Source: a virus
Virus record (IMG/VR): IMGVR_UViG_3300021959_006010
Coordinates: 211,367 to 275,366 of that record
DNA: 64,000 bases
Direction: 5' to 3' (one strand)
Made by a program: the position numbers and the translations under genes. This document shows, one piece after another, positions 36,985 through 45,432 of this stretch. Numbering within the stretch: the first letter of the stretch is position 1; each line of letters starts with the position of its first letter. The notes beneath the pieces were generated by a model. The model made no database searches. It was not told the origin of the DNA and worked only from the letters and a program-made list of their open reading frames with translations.

Positions 36985-37020
36985 CCACTTTTTAATAAAT
37001 TTTTTCAAAGAATTAGCGGA

Positions 37021-38748
37021 TTATCTTAAACCCGCTAACTCTCTCATTCTGTTGTATTCAAAGTCTTGTTCTGGTTCTTTATAACCAAATTTTTCTGAGA
37101 CTAGGTTATTAATTTGTTCAATAAACGCCTTAGCTGGTTCTATAAACTCTTCGCCATAATCTTTCTCTACCATGGTAAGAACTGCTGTTTCTCCCTTAGG
37201 GAATTGTCCGGTGTGCCTATCAAAGTAACTTAGTATAAACTCGCCTAATGGAGTCTTTTGATCCTTTTCTAGTGTAATTTCATCACCGTCTGGACCTTGT
37301 ACCTTGTCGCCTTTTTTCTTGCCATCCATTTTAGCCTTGCGTATTGCGTGTGCATATGCATTGCCTTCACCCATGCCGTAATCGTCTATAATGTGGTCGT
37401 GCATACGTTGTTCGATTTCGTCGTGATCATCATCTGGATGCCATCCATTATCAACGGCTACATCATCATACATATCTTGTAGATAGTTTTGTATGTCCGG
37501 ACCCATTTTGCCTCTTAATGCATCTGATAGAAGCTCTCCACTGTCATCAGCTGCAATCTTTTCCATTGCTTGGATAAGCTGATCTTTCATTGAGCCTTCA
37601 GCAAACTGTCCTAATGATTGATCAAATAGCTCTTCTAAATCATCTTCTTCTTTTACACATGAGCCTTTTTCGCCACGCTTTTTACCAGGAACTTTTTTGT
37701 ATCCATCCCAGCACTTGTCATACATTTTATCGTTACCGTGACGTTCGCCTTCGTCTACTAAATCCTCTGGACCTAGTTCTTTTGCTTTATTTGCTTCGCC
37801 TACTAGATTGTAAATGTATGGAAATACATCTTTTAATTCTTCGTTAAACTGACGAATTGTAAGTTGGTCAACCCAAGAATCTTGTATGTCTTGTGGTACG
37901 TCTTCAAATACTGGAGATTCAAAATTTGCAATAGCATCTTCATAAAAACTTTTCTTTTGGAGACTTTCAATAGTTTTCTTTACAGTGCTAATGCGTTCTT
38001 TAACTACATCCATATATTCGCTTAGACTTTCTGCCATTACAGCAGAACGACCCATATAAGTTTTAAACTTACGTAGTTTGCTCATTTCTTCTGACATGCT
38101 TACAATATGTTTGCCAAAATCATCGTAAGCATTTCCGCCTTCGCTTACATGACGAGCCATTGCTCTTGCACCACTTAAATGTTTAAACGGATATTTAAAA
38201 CGTTCACCTTCGGCACTTTCGATGTAAATAGCGCCTACTTTTTGTGTACGTCCAGTAGCACTTTCTTGGTTAATATTTTCTGTGTGCTTAATAATTAAAC
38301 GTGCATTGTCTATATCTTGATAACTTACACGGCCTGTTCCGTATAGCTTCGACTCGTTCATTTGTTCGTCTCCAAAAGTATTTTTTGCAAGGTATTGATA
38401 ATCTCTTTTTTCTAAATTTGATTTATTAATATTTCTTGTATTAAAATTTAACATACGTTTTTTACTAAATTTACGCAATTCTTTTAAGAAGTTATACCAA
38501 TCTTTTTTTGATAATTCAGTTTCTCCTTCAACAACGTCGGTGGAGTACATAACTGTAATACCATTTTTTTCATCTAAACTTACACTAATTTTTCCTAAGT
38601 CAGCATCTTTGCCTTTATAAGGAAATTCAAAAAAACGAGCTTCAGTTGGTTCTGTAGTTACGTTGCCTTGCTCGTTGCCGATTGTAACTTCAGGAAACCT
38701 TCCTCGTATTTTTGAAAATAATTCTTCTGCTATGTTATTTAGATCCAT
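37021..38748 (-). CDS. large acidic virion/head-associated protein, 575 aa
   Basis: Start at ATG 38748 (or the adjacent ATG 38751). Acidic protein with helices, a central DEGERHGNDKMYDKCWDGYK segment, long Asp/Glu-rich stretches (EEDDLEELFDQSLGQFAEGS, WHPDDDHDEIEQRMHDH) and a compact C-terminal domain (TPLGEFILSYFDRHTGQFPK). Next to gp17 it is probably an internal head or portal-associated protein; I know no family name. The TAAATA late motif (38,756-38,761) overlaps the gp17 end and abuts the start codons. Confidence 0.65.
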   Translation of the reverse strand: MDLNNIAEELFSKIRGRFPEVTIGNEQGNVTTEPTEARFFEFPYKGKDADLGKISVSLDEKNGITVMYSTDVVEGETELSKKDWYNFLKELRKFSKKRMLNFNTRNINKSNLEKRDYQYLAKNTFGDEQMNESKLYGTGRVSYQDIDNARLIIKHTENINQESATGRTQKVGAIYIESAEGERFKYPFKHLSGARAMARHVSEGGNAYDDFGKHIVSMSEEMSKLRKFKTYMGRSAVMAESLSEYMDVVKERISTVKKTIESLQKKSFYEDAIANFESPVFEDVPQDIQDSWVDQLTIRQFNEELKDVFPYIYNLVGEANKAKELGPEDLVDEGERHGNDKMYDKCWDGYKKVPGKKRGEKGSCVKEEDDLEELFDQSLGQFAEGSMKDQLIQAMEKIAADDSGELLSDALRGKMGPDIQNYLQDMYDDVAVDNGWHPDDDHDEIEQRMHDHIIDDYGMGEGNAYAHAIRKAKMDGKKKGDKVQGPDGDEITLEKDQKTPLGEFILSYFDRHTGQFPKGETAVLTMVEKDYGEEFIEPAKAFIEQINNLVSEKFGYKEPEQDFEYNRMRELAGLR

Positions 38749-38755
38749 CATAATG

Positions 38756-38761
38756 TATTTA
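38756..38761 (-). promoter_or_regulatory. late promoter abutting start codon
   Basis: GATAAATACATTATGATGG on the - strand: 4 nt from TAAATA to the first ATG (38751), 7 to the second (38748). Confidence 0.6.
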
Positions 38762-40342
38762 TCAATAGTTGCTGCTAACGAAGATAGGCATAGGTGCCTC
38801 ATAATCTTCTAAATCTTCTGCTTGATTAAATGTATTATAAACTCTAGGATCCCAGTCCTTTAATACATCCATCATTCTAATTGCTAAAAGTGTTGCACTA
38901 ACTAAATCGTCAGTTAATCCAGGCTTTGCCTGATAACTAGATCCAGTTGCTACAAATCCTTTTAATTCTGATATAAAAGGTTTTGAGTGTATAACCATTT
39001 TATCGTTTTCTACCATAGTCTTTAATCGACTGCATGCTGTAACTTTAGTGCTATGCGTTGTATTAAATCCTTTACGGAACTTACGCACATGTCCTTTTCG
39101 AATAGGTTCAGACACAAATAGTCCTGGTATATTCTCTTCCCCAAAATCGTTTATAACGATTAAGCATGCTTCTCCTATGCCGTTATTTTCTACACTCCAA
39201 TATATGCCTGTAGGATTACGTGTTTCTTGTTCTATATATTTGCATATATCTGCAAGTACACGTATCTGTCCAGGTATAGCAGTTTGATTGTGTTGCCATT
39301 CTGCTACTTGTTCGTATGTAGGCAATTCAAATACTTGTATAGCAGCATAATCACCGCCTGTACCCATACTAGGATCTAAAGCAATAGCATATGTGTATTG
39401 GCTGGTAGGTTTTTTATACCAACGTGTTTGACCCATATTTAATGTAGGTGAGTCGCCTTCCATTGCTGCTAGTTTGATACTGTTAATAAGTGTTTCGTCG
39501 AATACTAGGAACTCGCATCCATATTCACGACGGAATTTTTCTTCACCAATACGTCCAATCTCTGCTGCTTTCCATTCTTCATCACGGTCTGGATGTTCGT
39601 CCCACTTTGATACAAACGATCTAAATCCATTGACACCTAGATCGTTTTCGTTTCCGTGATCATCAAAACGTTGTTCTGCTTGTTTCCAAATAGTAGCAAA
39701 TGTATCTTCGTCTGAGTTAGGTGTGCTAGTAATAATTGCTTGACCACCTGTTGCTAGTGTAGGTGATATTGAAGTCCAAAACTCTTCCGCAATGTTAGGC
39801 TGCACAAATGCAAACTCGTCACAGTATAGTAGCGAGATAGACAAACCACGTCCTGTGTTGCCTGTTGTTGTTTGACTTATAATACGCGAACCGTTTTCAA
39901 ACTCAATGCTGCCCTTGTTGTAACTTGTAACACCTGCTCTAATATGGTCTGGACAAGTTTCGTATACATAACGAATACGTGCCATAATCTCTTGCGCACC
40001 TGTGTATTTGTGTGCAGCAACAAGAATAGTCTGATCTGGATTAAACATTGCATACCAAGCAAGATAGATAGCAGCACAAGTAGTTTTACCTGTCTGTCTT
40101 GGCATCATATTAATATTAAATCGATATTTGTGATATGTTTCCATTAAACCTAACTGATACTCGTAAGGTTCAAAAAGTAATTTACCTTTTACTGGGTGTT
40201 GAATGTATGCAAAGTTTTTAGCAAAATACAAATAGCCGTCATTAGGATCCATGCAAGCAGCAAGTTCTTCAATTTGTGCATTTGTATATGTTTCTTTAGT
40301 ATTAGCTTTTTTAGTTAATACGCCATCTAATGATTTCGACAT
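38762..40342 (-). CDS. 17: terminase large subunit gp17
   Basis: 526 residues. Packaging ATPase and headful nuclease. Start at ATG 40342 (MSKSLDGVLTKK), not the in-frame TTG farther up that overlaps the late promoter. Q-motif-like FEPYEYQLGLMETY, Walker A PRQTGKTT (81-88), Walker B LLYCDEFAF, coupling motif ITSTPN, then the RNase-H-like nuclease with IALDPSMGTGGDYAAI, SVENNGIGEACLIVI and GLTDDLVSATLLAI carrying the Asp/Glu cluster. T4 gp17 is 610 residues; the C-terminal part is shorter. Confidence 0.95.
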   Translation of the reverse strand: MSKSLDGVLTKKANTKETYTNAQIEELAACMDPNDGYLYFAKNFAYIQHPVKGKLLFEPYEYQLGLMETYHKYRFNINMMPRQTGKTTCAAIYLAWYAMFNPDQTILVAAHKYTGAQEIMARIRYVYETCPDHIRAGVTSYNKGSIEFENGSRIISQTTTGNTGRGLSISLLYCDEFAFVQPNIAEEFWTSISPTLATGGQAIITSTPNSDEDTFATIWKQAEQRFDDHGNENDLGVNGFRSFVSKWDEHPDRDEEWKAAEIGRIGEEKFRREYGCEFLVFDETLINSIKLAAMEGDSPTLNMGQTRWYKKPTSQYTYAIALDPSMGTGGDYAAIQVFELPTYEQVAEWQHNQTAIPGQIRVLADICKYIEQETRNPTGIYWSVENNGIGEACLIVINDFGEENIPGLFVSEPIRKGHVRKFRKGFNTTHSTKVTACSRLKTMVENDKMVIHSKPFISELKGFVATGSSYQAKPGLTDDLVSATLLAIRMMDVLKDWDPRVYNTFNQAEDLEDYEAPMPIFVSSNY

Positions 40343-40346
40343 ATTG

Positions 40347-40352
40347 TATTTA
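40347..40352 (-). promoter_or_regulatory. late promoter abutting gp17 start
   Basis: AGTAAATACAATATG on the - strand, 4 nt from TAAATA to the gp17 ATG. It starts within the T-run of the upstream terminator. Confidence 0.6.
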
Positions 40353-40355
40353 CTC

Positions 40356-40382
40356 AAAAAAATAGCGTCCGAAGACGCTATT
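40356..40382 (-). terminator. UUCG terminator before gp17
   Basis: On the - strand AATAGCGTC-TTCG-GACGCTATT followed by a run of T. Closes the 41,020 gene and precedes the gp17 late promoter. Confidence 0.85.
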
Positions 40383-40402
40383 GAATCATCTGGGGGGATG
40401 TA

Positions 40403-41020
40403 TTATTTTTTAAACTGTGGAGGTACTTCACCTTTTTTAGGCTTGCTACCTTTTTTCTTACCTGCGTGATCGTCTTCGCCTGGCTTCTTGTCTGCCCAGT
40501 CTGGAACACCGTCACCGTCTGCATCTGGTTTTTTCTTTTCTGCTAGTGCAGCATAAAGCTCTTTTGCGATAGCTTCTACAGCCATTGCATTGTCGCCATC
40601 TTGTGCTTTTGCATATGCTTTCTTTTCTCTATTAAGGCCGCCACTTAGATCTTTTGTCATTAGTTTATGATCTGAATATTCTTCTTCTGGTTCGTTTTCG
40701 TATTCTTCAAGATCGTCTTCGGCTGCATCGGCATATACTTCGTCTGCTTCCATTTCTGGCTCGTCTACAATATCACGTAGTCTTTCCATGTCCATACGCA
40801 TTGGCATCATCTCAGCAGACGCAGGTTTTGCATCTCCTAATCCTGCTTGTTGCATCATACGCATTAGATCTGCAACGTGTTCTTTACCACTTGCGTTCAT
40901 GCTTACATTTACTGTTACAGGATTACCTTGATCCATTGGTGCCGGAGCAGCCATAGGACCTTCATCCATTCCGCACTCTTCAATGTAGTCCATTGATTCG
41001 ATTAGTTTCTTCATTTCCAT
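40403..41020 (-). CDS. internal head protein candidate, 205 aa
   Basis: N-terminus MEMKKLIESMDYIEE resembles the capsid-targeting sequence of T4 internal proteins. The middle is Met/Pro/Ala-rich, followed by acidic EDDLEEYENEPEEEYSD and a C-terminal DADGDGVPDWADKKPGEDD, a thrombospondin-type-3-like calcium-binding motif, then Lys-rich end. Probably packaged in the prohead (inference). Read from the operon starting at 41,582 or 42,772. Confidence 0.6.
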   Translation of the reverse strand: MEMKKLIESMDYIEECGMDEGPMAAPAPMDQGNPVTVNVSMNASGKEHVADLMRMMQQAGLGDAKPASAEMMPMRMDMERLRDIVDEPEMEADEVYADAAEDDLEEYENEPEEEYSDHKLMTKDLSGGLNREKKAYAKAQDGDNAMAVEAIAKELYAALAEKKKPDADGDGVPDWADKKPGEDDHAGKKKGSKPKKGEVPPQFKK

Positions 41021-41024
41021 AGTA

Positions 41025-41582
41025 TTAACCTCCTACTACCGCTTTTGAGTTTTCGCTAGCGTCAATATCCTTGCTCTCACCAGTCGGTGCTGCGGCAGCG
41101 GGATCGTGCTCATTTTCTTTTCTAGCTTTTTCTAATTCTTTAAGAAGCTCCATAACTCTGTTACCAGCTACTGATTCTTGCGCACTCTCATCTTTTAACT
41201 CTTCAGTAGTTAGCATTGCTTCGTATGGTTGATCGTCTTTAGCTTCTTGATATTCTTCTTGTGGTTCGTTTGGACTTCTTACAATAATGTGTGACTGATC
41301 AACTAAACAACATTTACCTACATATTCTTGTAATACTTGAGTTGTTGTTGGATAGTTTAATTCAAACTCAAAATATGTTACTTCCATATTTTGTAACTGT
41401 GGAAAGTCTAACGGACGTTCTTGTATAGGAGTCTTTTTACCAGCAGTTATATTAGACACTTTATATTTTTCTAAGCATGTTTTAAGATGCTCTTGAAAAT
41501 TTTCTGGTAATTCTCCTGCTACACCTACTTTGAATGGGTAGGTTTTCTTTGATTCTGTTATGTATTCTTTTAAAGATTTCAT
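41025..41582 (-). CDS. internal head protein candidate, 185 aa
   Basis: N-terminus MKSLKEYITESK is very like the T4 internal-protein (IPI/IPIII) capsid-targeting sequence, which ends at a gp21 protease site. A folded middle (TYPFKVGVAGELPENFQEHL ... MEVTYFEFELNYPT) is followed by an acidic, disordered tail. Two cysteines adjoin (KCCLVD). Probably enters the prohead with the DNA-packaging proteins. Late promoter at 41,609-41,614. Confidence 0.65.
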   Translation of the reverse strand: MKSLKEYITESKKTYPFKVGVAGELPENFQEHLKTCLEKYKVSNITAGKKTPIQERPLDFPQLQNMEVTYFEFELNYPTTTQVLQEYVGKCCLVDQSHIIVRSPNEPQEEYQEAKDDQPYEAMLTTEELKDESAQESVAGNRVMELLKELEKARKENEHDPAAAAPTGESKDIDASENSKAVVGG

Positions 41583-41607
41583 TGCGCAATTATCCTGATC
41601 TTATATA

Positions 41608-42279
41608 CTATTTATCTTTATCAATAATGTTTTCTTTCAAATATTTATATATTATACGGTGTGCATCCCTGTTAGGATGATAACCGTCTTCTTTAAAATA
41701 GTCTGATGCTTGTATAGATTCCCATATTTTGTTTTGTTCCCACATCCAATTTACTGTTTCTTTGTCTATAGTTAAAGGATATTTATTTCCTAAATGGAAG
41801 AAAAACTCGTACTCTTTTGCTATATCCGGAAGTAGTAATTTTAAAATACTTGGTATTGCAACACATAAATTATCATAATTAATTACAGGAATGTTTGACA
41901 AGCCGCCTAATAGATATATTTTTTTATCAAGTGTATTAAGTTTAGTAAAAAAATTATTAAGAATATCGGTGTGTCTTTGTATAATGGTTTCTTTACAAAA
42001 AGGCGATAGGTTAAAAAAATTTTCTTGTTGTGTATATTTGTTAGTTACAGACCTATTAGTACAGGTTACAAATACAAAAATAAAATCGTAAAAATCTAAA
42101 TTTTCTTTTTTTATATTCTCTAATATTTCTTCTAAAGATCCGCCTGCTTTTGAAATGTTTTTTACATTACTTCCTGAATCGTCTAAATATTGTTCTAAGC
42201 CGTAATGTGTAACTTCTAGCTTTTTATTCCACTCTCCTCTTCCCCAACTATCGCCGGCAATAAGAATGTTATGAGCCAT
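41608..42279 (-). CDS. SGNH/GDSL-type hydrolase
   Basis: 223 residues. Block I GDSWGRG (about 8-14, nucleophile Ser), a middle with GGSLEEILENI, and block V DGYHPNRDAHR near the end (Asp and His of the catalytic triad) support an esterase/acetylhydrolase fold. Block III Asn may be in FVTCTNRSV. SGNH enzymes deacetylate polysaccharides or lipids; here it sits between the terminase small subunit and head proteins, so it may ride on the virion. Its neighbours are packaging genes, making it a cargo (moron) insertion candidate. Confidence 0.78.
   Translation of the reverse strand: MAHNILIAGDSWGRGEWNKKLEVTHYGLEQYLDDSGSNVKNISKAGGSLEEILENIKKENLDFYDFIFVFVTCTNRSVTNKYTQQENFFNLSPFCKETIIQRHTDILNNFFTKLNTLDKKIYLLGGLSNIPVINYDNLCVAIPSILKLLLPDIAKEYEFFFHLGNKYPLTIDKETVNWMWEQNKIWESIQASDYFKEDGYHPNRDAHRIIYKYLKENIIDKDK
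41609..41614 (-). promoter_or_regulatory. late promoter
   Basis: - strand GATAAATAG, about 26 nt before ATG 41582, with an SD (AGGAT) in between. It overlaps the end of the SGNH gene. Confidence 0.55.
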
Positions 42280-42772
42280 CACCTTTTAAACCTTTAAGTT
42301 TTTCTAAAAGGCTATTACGGTCAGTAACAACGTATCCTTCTCCGTTTACTATACCATTATCAGATGTAGCGTTGTCGTTGTCTAATTTTTCTTTTTTAAG
42401 TTGCAGTTCTACCATTTTAAGTTTTTTGTCTAGTTTAGCAACTTTGGCATCTAAGTTAGTTTTTAGCATATTGCCAGCTACTTCAAACACACGCCCGGAA
42501 TATCGACTTTCAACATTCATACCGAGGTCCATTAAATCTTCGTATGCTGCCATAGCTTTATCGGCAACCTCATTTAATTCTTTATCAGCTAATTCACCTA
42601 AGCCTTTTACTTGCGGAAGTGCAGCATTAATTTTATCTAACTCTGCAATATCTCGAAATGCTTCTGCACGTTCTAGATCATGTTTTTCTTGTTCAGCTTC
42701 TTGTGCTTCGGCTTGTTCTATAATTTCTTTAGAATCAGGTAGGTTTAATAAATCTTCTAATTTTTTAGTCAT
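42269..42772 (-). CDS. 16: terminase small subunit gp16 (probable)
   Basis: 167 residues, T4 gp16 164. Almost wholly helical and charged, with a central coiled coil (FEVAGNMLKTNLDAKVAKLD, then KLKMVELQLKKEKL). Identified by length, helical pattern and position in the packaging group with gp17 and the gp4-like gene; sequence identity to T4 is not obvious. gp16 recognises DNA and stimulates gp17. Confidence 0.65.
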   Translation of the reverse strand: MTKKLEDLLNLPDSKEIIEQAEAQEAEQEKHDLERAEAFRDIAELDKINAALPQVKGLGELADKELNEVADKAMAAYEDLMDLGMNVESRYSGRVFEVAGNMLKTNLDAKVAKLDKKLKMVELQLKKEKLDNDNATSDNGIVNGEGYVVTDRNSLLEKLKGLKGDGS

Positions 42773-42798
42773 AGTAGCTTTCCATTATATGCTACTAT

Positions 42799-42804
42799 TA
42801 TTTA
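42799..42804 (-). promoter_or_regulatory. late promoter
   Basis: - strand GATAAATAATA about 27 nt before ATG 42772, overlapping the end of the gp4-like gene. Confidence 0.55.
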
Positions 42805-43239
42805 TCTACGTTTACCTTGATGGAATATATCTCCTTCAGTTACGATACGAAAGAATATTCCTTTTTGTTTGCACCAGGCTCTTGCTGCTTCCCATTTTGC
42901 TTGGTTAACAACCCAGTGTGCTTGATTTGCTCTACTTCGGCCTAGTTTTTCTTTTACTGTTTGATTAGTTGGTTTAACTTCTATAAGTTCTACTCTCTGT
43001 TTTCCGTTTTTATCACTATATGCAATAAAAAAATCAGGAACATAAATTGTTTGCTTTCCGCTTAGTGGATTTCTATATGGTATTCGTATTGCTTCTGACG
43101 CCCACTGACTAACACTGGGATGCTCGTCACAAAAGCGCATAAAGGCAAATTCCCAACTAGATCGATAAGTCGGTGTTTTATTACCTATATATTTTTCTGG
43201 ATTTTTAAAATTAAATTTACCACTAGCAAATCTTGACAT
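42802..43239 (-). CDS. 4: gp4-like head-completion protein (TnsA-like nuclease fold)
   Basis: 145 residues, T4 gp4 150. Pattern of the head-completion/TnsA-like nuclease: TYRSSWEFAFMRFCDEHPSV (about 24-43), IRIPYRNPLSGKQTIYVPDFF (PD of the PD-ExK core), VELIEVKP (E-x-K) near residue 83-90. The basic C-terminus (AARAWCKQKGIFFRIVTE) completes the fold. It probably trims or protects packaged DNA ends before neck attachment. Overlaps its neighbour by TAATG. Confidence 0.85.
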   Translation of the reverse strand: MSRFASGKFNFKNPEKYIGNKTPTYRSSWEFAFMRFCDEHPSVSQWASEAIRIPYRNPLSGKQTIYVPDFFIAYSDKNGKQRVELIEVKPTNQTVKEKLGRSRANQAHWVVNQAKWEAARAWCKQKGIFFRIVTEGDIFHQGKRR

Positions 43240-43595
43240 TAAACTGCAATATTCCGTGCTTCGTAGACTGCTTGACTTTCGTCTACTCTATATCCTACTG
43301 CACTAATTTTTTCTCTGTTTACATTAAGTATTTCAGTAACTAATGCACTTAATTTTATTTCGTCTAAACCTTCTAAAGTATCCAACACTTCGAATACCTT
43401 TAATCCGTCTCGTTTTGCTTGTTCTAATATAATTGTGCTTACACTAGTTGATCCGCTTAAATCAAAACCTCTTTTTTCAAAAAATTGTAAGACTGCATCT
43501 ACTTCATTAGAAGTAAATTCTAGTTTTTTGTCGTAATAACTTTGAAAAAATTGTCTAGTGTTATTAGAACTATTTGATTTTGGTAAGTTTCCCAT
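43239..43595 (-). CDS. conserved helical protein, 118 aa
   Basis: Helical protein (NTRQFFQSYYDKKLEFTSNE, then AVLQFFEKRGFDLSG), in the tail/packaging operon between the tube-like protein and the gp4-like gene. One-base TAATG overlaps on both sides. No T4 counterpart recognised. Confidence 0.68.
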   Translation of the reverse strand: MGNLPKSNSSNNTRQFFQSYYDKKLEFTSNEVDAVLQFFEKRGFDLSGSTSVSTIILEQAKRDGLKVFEVLDTLEGLDEIKLSALVTEILNVNREKISAVGYRVDESQAVYEARNIAV

Positions 43596-44635
43596 TATAC
43601 ATTGACTCCTGTTTGTGCAACAAATGCATCAACTAAAGCAGAAGGTACGTTTGCTCCTGATGCAATTGCCGTAGCAATTATGTCTGTATCTTGCTCTGAT
43701 AGAGAAACACCTGGTACAAGTTCTGGCAAATTCGCTGCTGCGGCTTGTGTTATATTCTGTACTGTTGACAGTTGTGGTCCGCCTGCTGCTGTTGCTGTTG
43801 TTACTAGTGTGTTTATTGTAGGAGTAAATGCTCCTGACGGAGAAGTGGTTAAGTTCGGATTAAATGCTGTTGGAGTATTATCTACCGGTGCACCAATAAC
43901 ATTCCATGCTTCTGATACGCTAAATCCGGAATATTCGTTGCCGCCTAGTGGGCTATCAACTACGTCATATCTTCTAGTAGCAAATGTTGCAGGATTATCT
44001 ACATCAATAGTGCCTCTTGAATAGAATACACTTTCGTAGTTAATTTCTAAGTTGTTTTCAACTATTCCAGTCCCGTCTGACTGATCCATAGTGTCATGTC
44101 CCCATCTTTCTATTACAGGATTAACTAATGTAAATTCTGTAAACTGTTGACGAGAAAGTTGAAATAACTTTATATTTTCAAAAAACGGTTCTTTAATAGG
44201 ACTTTCTAAACCATAAGTTTTTCCGTCATCGCCTTTATAAACGTTATCTTTTCTAAAAGCAGTTGGATCTCCAGCATGTAATCCGTCTCTAAAATAAAAT
44301 TTATAGTAAGATTCTAACAATAGTGTTGTTACTCCTAAATTATCATCGTGCATTGATATTTTTACTGGAGTATAAGTTATTTTTGTTTGTGTAATTTTCT
44401 TTCGATTGTATTGATTTTTAACCTGTAGTTCTGCATTATACTGCGGAAGATCTACAGTTTTACATAGCATGTTAATTTCTGCTTGATACTTATTAGCTAA
44501 TTCCGGAGCAAGTTGTCTTGCCGAATTTGAAAGATTAAAATTCACAAAATAGAGAAATTTATTCTTAGGAGCCAATGCATATGCATTGTCTATATAAAGT
44601 CGTGCAGCGTGTTGAAAATCTCTTAATACAGTCAT
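43595..44635 (-). CDS. tail-tube-family protein (gp19/gp54-like), 346 aa
   Basis: The first 230 residues share the layout of myovirus tube proteins: KFLYFVNFNLSNSARQL, LCKTVDLPQYNAELQVKNQY and KITYTPVKISMHDDNLGVTT correspond to the strands that form the tube ring. The C-terminal 110 residues are Thr/Ala/Pro-rich and extra. Its place right after gp19 suggests the baseplate tube initiator gp54/gp48 type, but this is by context. Late promoter (44,641-44,646) abuts the start. Confidence 0.6.
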   Translation of the reverse strand: MTVLRDFQHAARLYIDNAYALAPKNKFLYFVNFNLSNSARQLAPELANKYQAEINMLCKTVDLPQYNAELQVKNQYNRKKITQTKITYTPVKISMHDDNLGVTTLLLESYYKFYFRDGLHAGDPTAFRKDNVYKGDDGKTYGLESPIKEPFFENIKLFQLSRQQFTEFTLVNPVIERWGHDTMDQSDGTGIVENNLEINYESVFYSRGTIDVDNPATFATRRYDVVDSPLGGNEYSGFSVSEAWNVIGAPVDNTPTAFNPNLTTSPSGAFTPTINTLVTTATAAGGPQLSTVQNITQAAAANLPELVPGVSLSEQDTDIIATAIASGANVPSALVDAFVAQTGVNV

Positions 44636-44640
44636 ACTAA

Positions 44641-44646
44641 TATTTA
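44641..44646 (-). promoter_or_regulatory. late promoter abutting start codon
   Basis: GATAAATATTAGTATG on the - strand, 5 nt from TAAATA to ATG 44635. Confidence 0.6.
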
Positions 44647-44673
44647 TCTGTTACTATTAACTGCGTATATAAT

Positions 44674-44700
44674 TAAAAAGGCCGCAGAGCGACCTTTTTA
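44674..44700 (-). terminator. terminator after gp19
   Basis: AAAAAGGTCGC-TCT-GCGGCCTTTTT stem on the - strand, symmetric with A- and T-runs. Confidence 0.8.
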
Positions 44701-44721
44701 GTATCTTATAAATTAAGATTA

Positions 44722-45363
44722 TTAACCAGTTACCTGATCTGTATCTCTTAACTGTACTCCGTTAGGATCACCAACGCCTTCGTTGTTACCAATTCCGCCA
44801 TTGCCAAACTGGATGGCGTTATCGTAACGAATGCTTAGTGTAACTGTTGCTGGATCATTAGTTGCATATGCTAAACTGTTGTAGTTAGCATTTTCAACGT
44901 AGCAACCGTAAACTTCCCATGCTTCAAGTACAGTTGGTGCATTTGTTCCGTTACCGCCGTCTAGCATTTCGATAATTGTTCTAAACTTATAGTCTGCACC
45001 TGATGCTGCACTTGCTTGCTCCATAAAGTCGAATTGCTTTTGTAGCTGCTCGCCAACTTTACGTTGCACATTGTTGTTAACATCGTCGCGCATTGTTAGT
45101 GTAATTGGTTCCCAAGTATGTTTACCTGCTAGGTAACTTCTTGAGTTATAAACATCTAATGTAATTTGCTCAAAAGTTACATTAGGTCTAGTAACATCCA
45201 CTACCTGCTTAGTTAATTCAACAAGCTCAGTGCCCCCTGTTCCAAAACCGTCTAGTGTCACTCTAAAGCGATACTGTAGTTTTGGCATCAACAGACCCTG
45301 GCTAGAAGAACTTTGATCGCTAGCTAGTGGAACTGTGATTTTTGATAATGATGAGATTGACAT
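44722..45363 (-). CDS. 19: gp19 tail tube protein
   Basis: 213 residues, T4 gp19 163. Polymerises into the inner tail tube. Recognised by PKLQYRFRVTLDGFGTGGTE, VTFEQITLDVYNSRSYLAGK and WEPITLTMRDDVNNNVQRKV (about residues 25-110), typical of the family. Late promoter and SD upstream, terminator downstream: a highly expressed single-gene unit, as expected for a major tail protein. Confidence 0.93.
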   Translation of the reverse strand: MSISSLSKITVPLASDQSSSSQGLLMPKLQYRFRVTLDGFGTGGTELVELTKQVVDVTRPNVTFEQITLDVYNSRSYLAGKHTWEPITLTMRDDVNNNVQRKVGEQLQKQFDFMEQASAASGADYKFRTIIEMLDGGNGTNAPTVLEAWEVYGCYVENANYNSLAYATNDPATVTLSIRYDNAIQFGNGGIGNNEGVGDPNGVQLRDTDQVTG

Positions 45364-45386
45364 TTAATTTTTCTCCTGCTCACTAG

Positions 45387-45392
45387 TATTTA
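45387..45392 (-). promoter_or_regulatory. late promoter of gp19
   Basis: - strand GATAAATACTAG, 23 nt before ATG 45363, with SD AGGAG between. Confidence 0.7.
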
Positions 45393-45397
45393 TCAAT

Positions 45398-45423
45398 GTG
45401 TGGGCCTTCGAAAAGACCCACAC
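45398..45423 (-). terminator. hairpin after gp18
   Basis: GTGTGGG / CCCACAC stem (45398-45404, 45417-45423) between gp18 and gp19. It lacks a T-run, so termination is uncertain. Confidence 0.45.
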
Positions 45424-45432
45424 TATAATACA

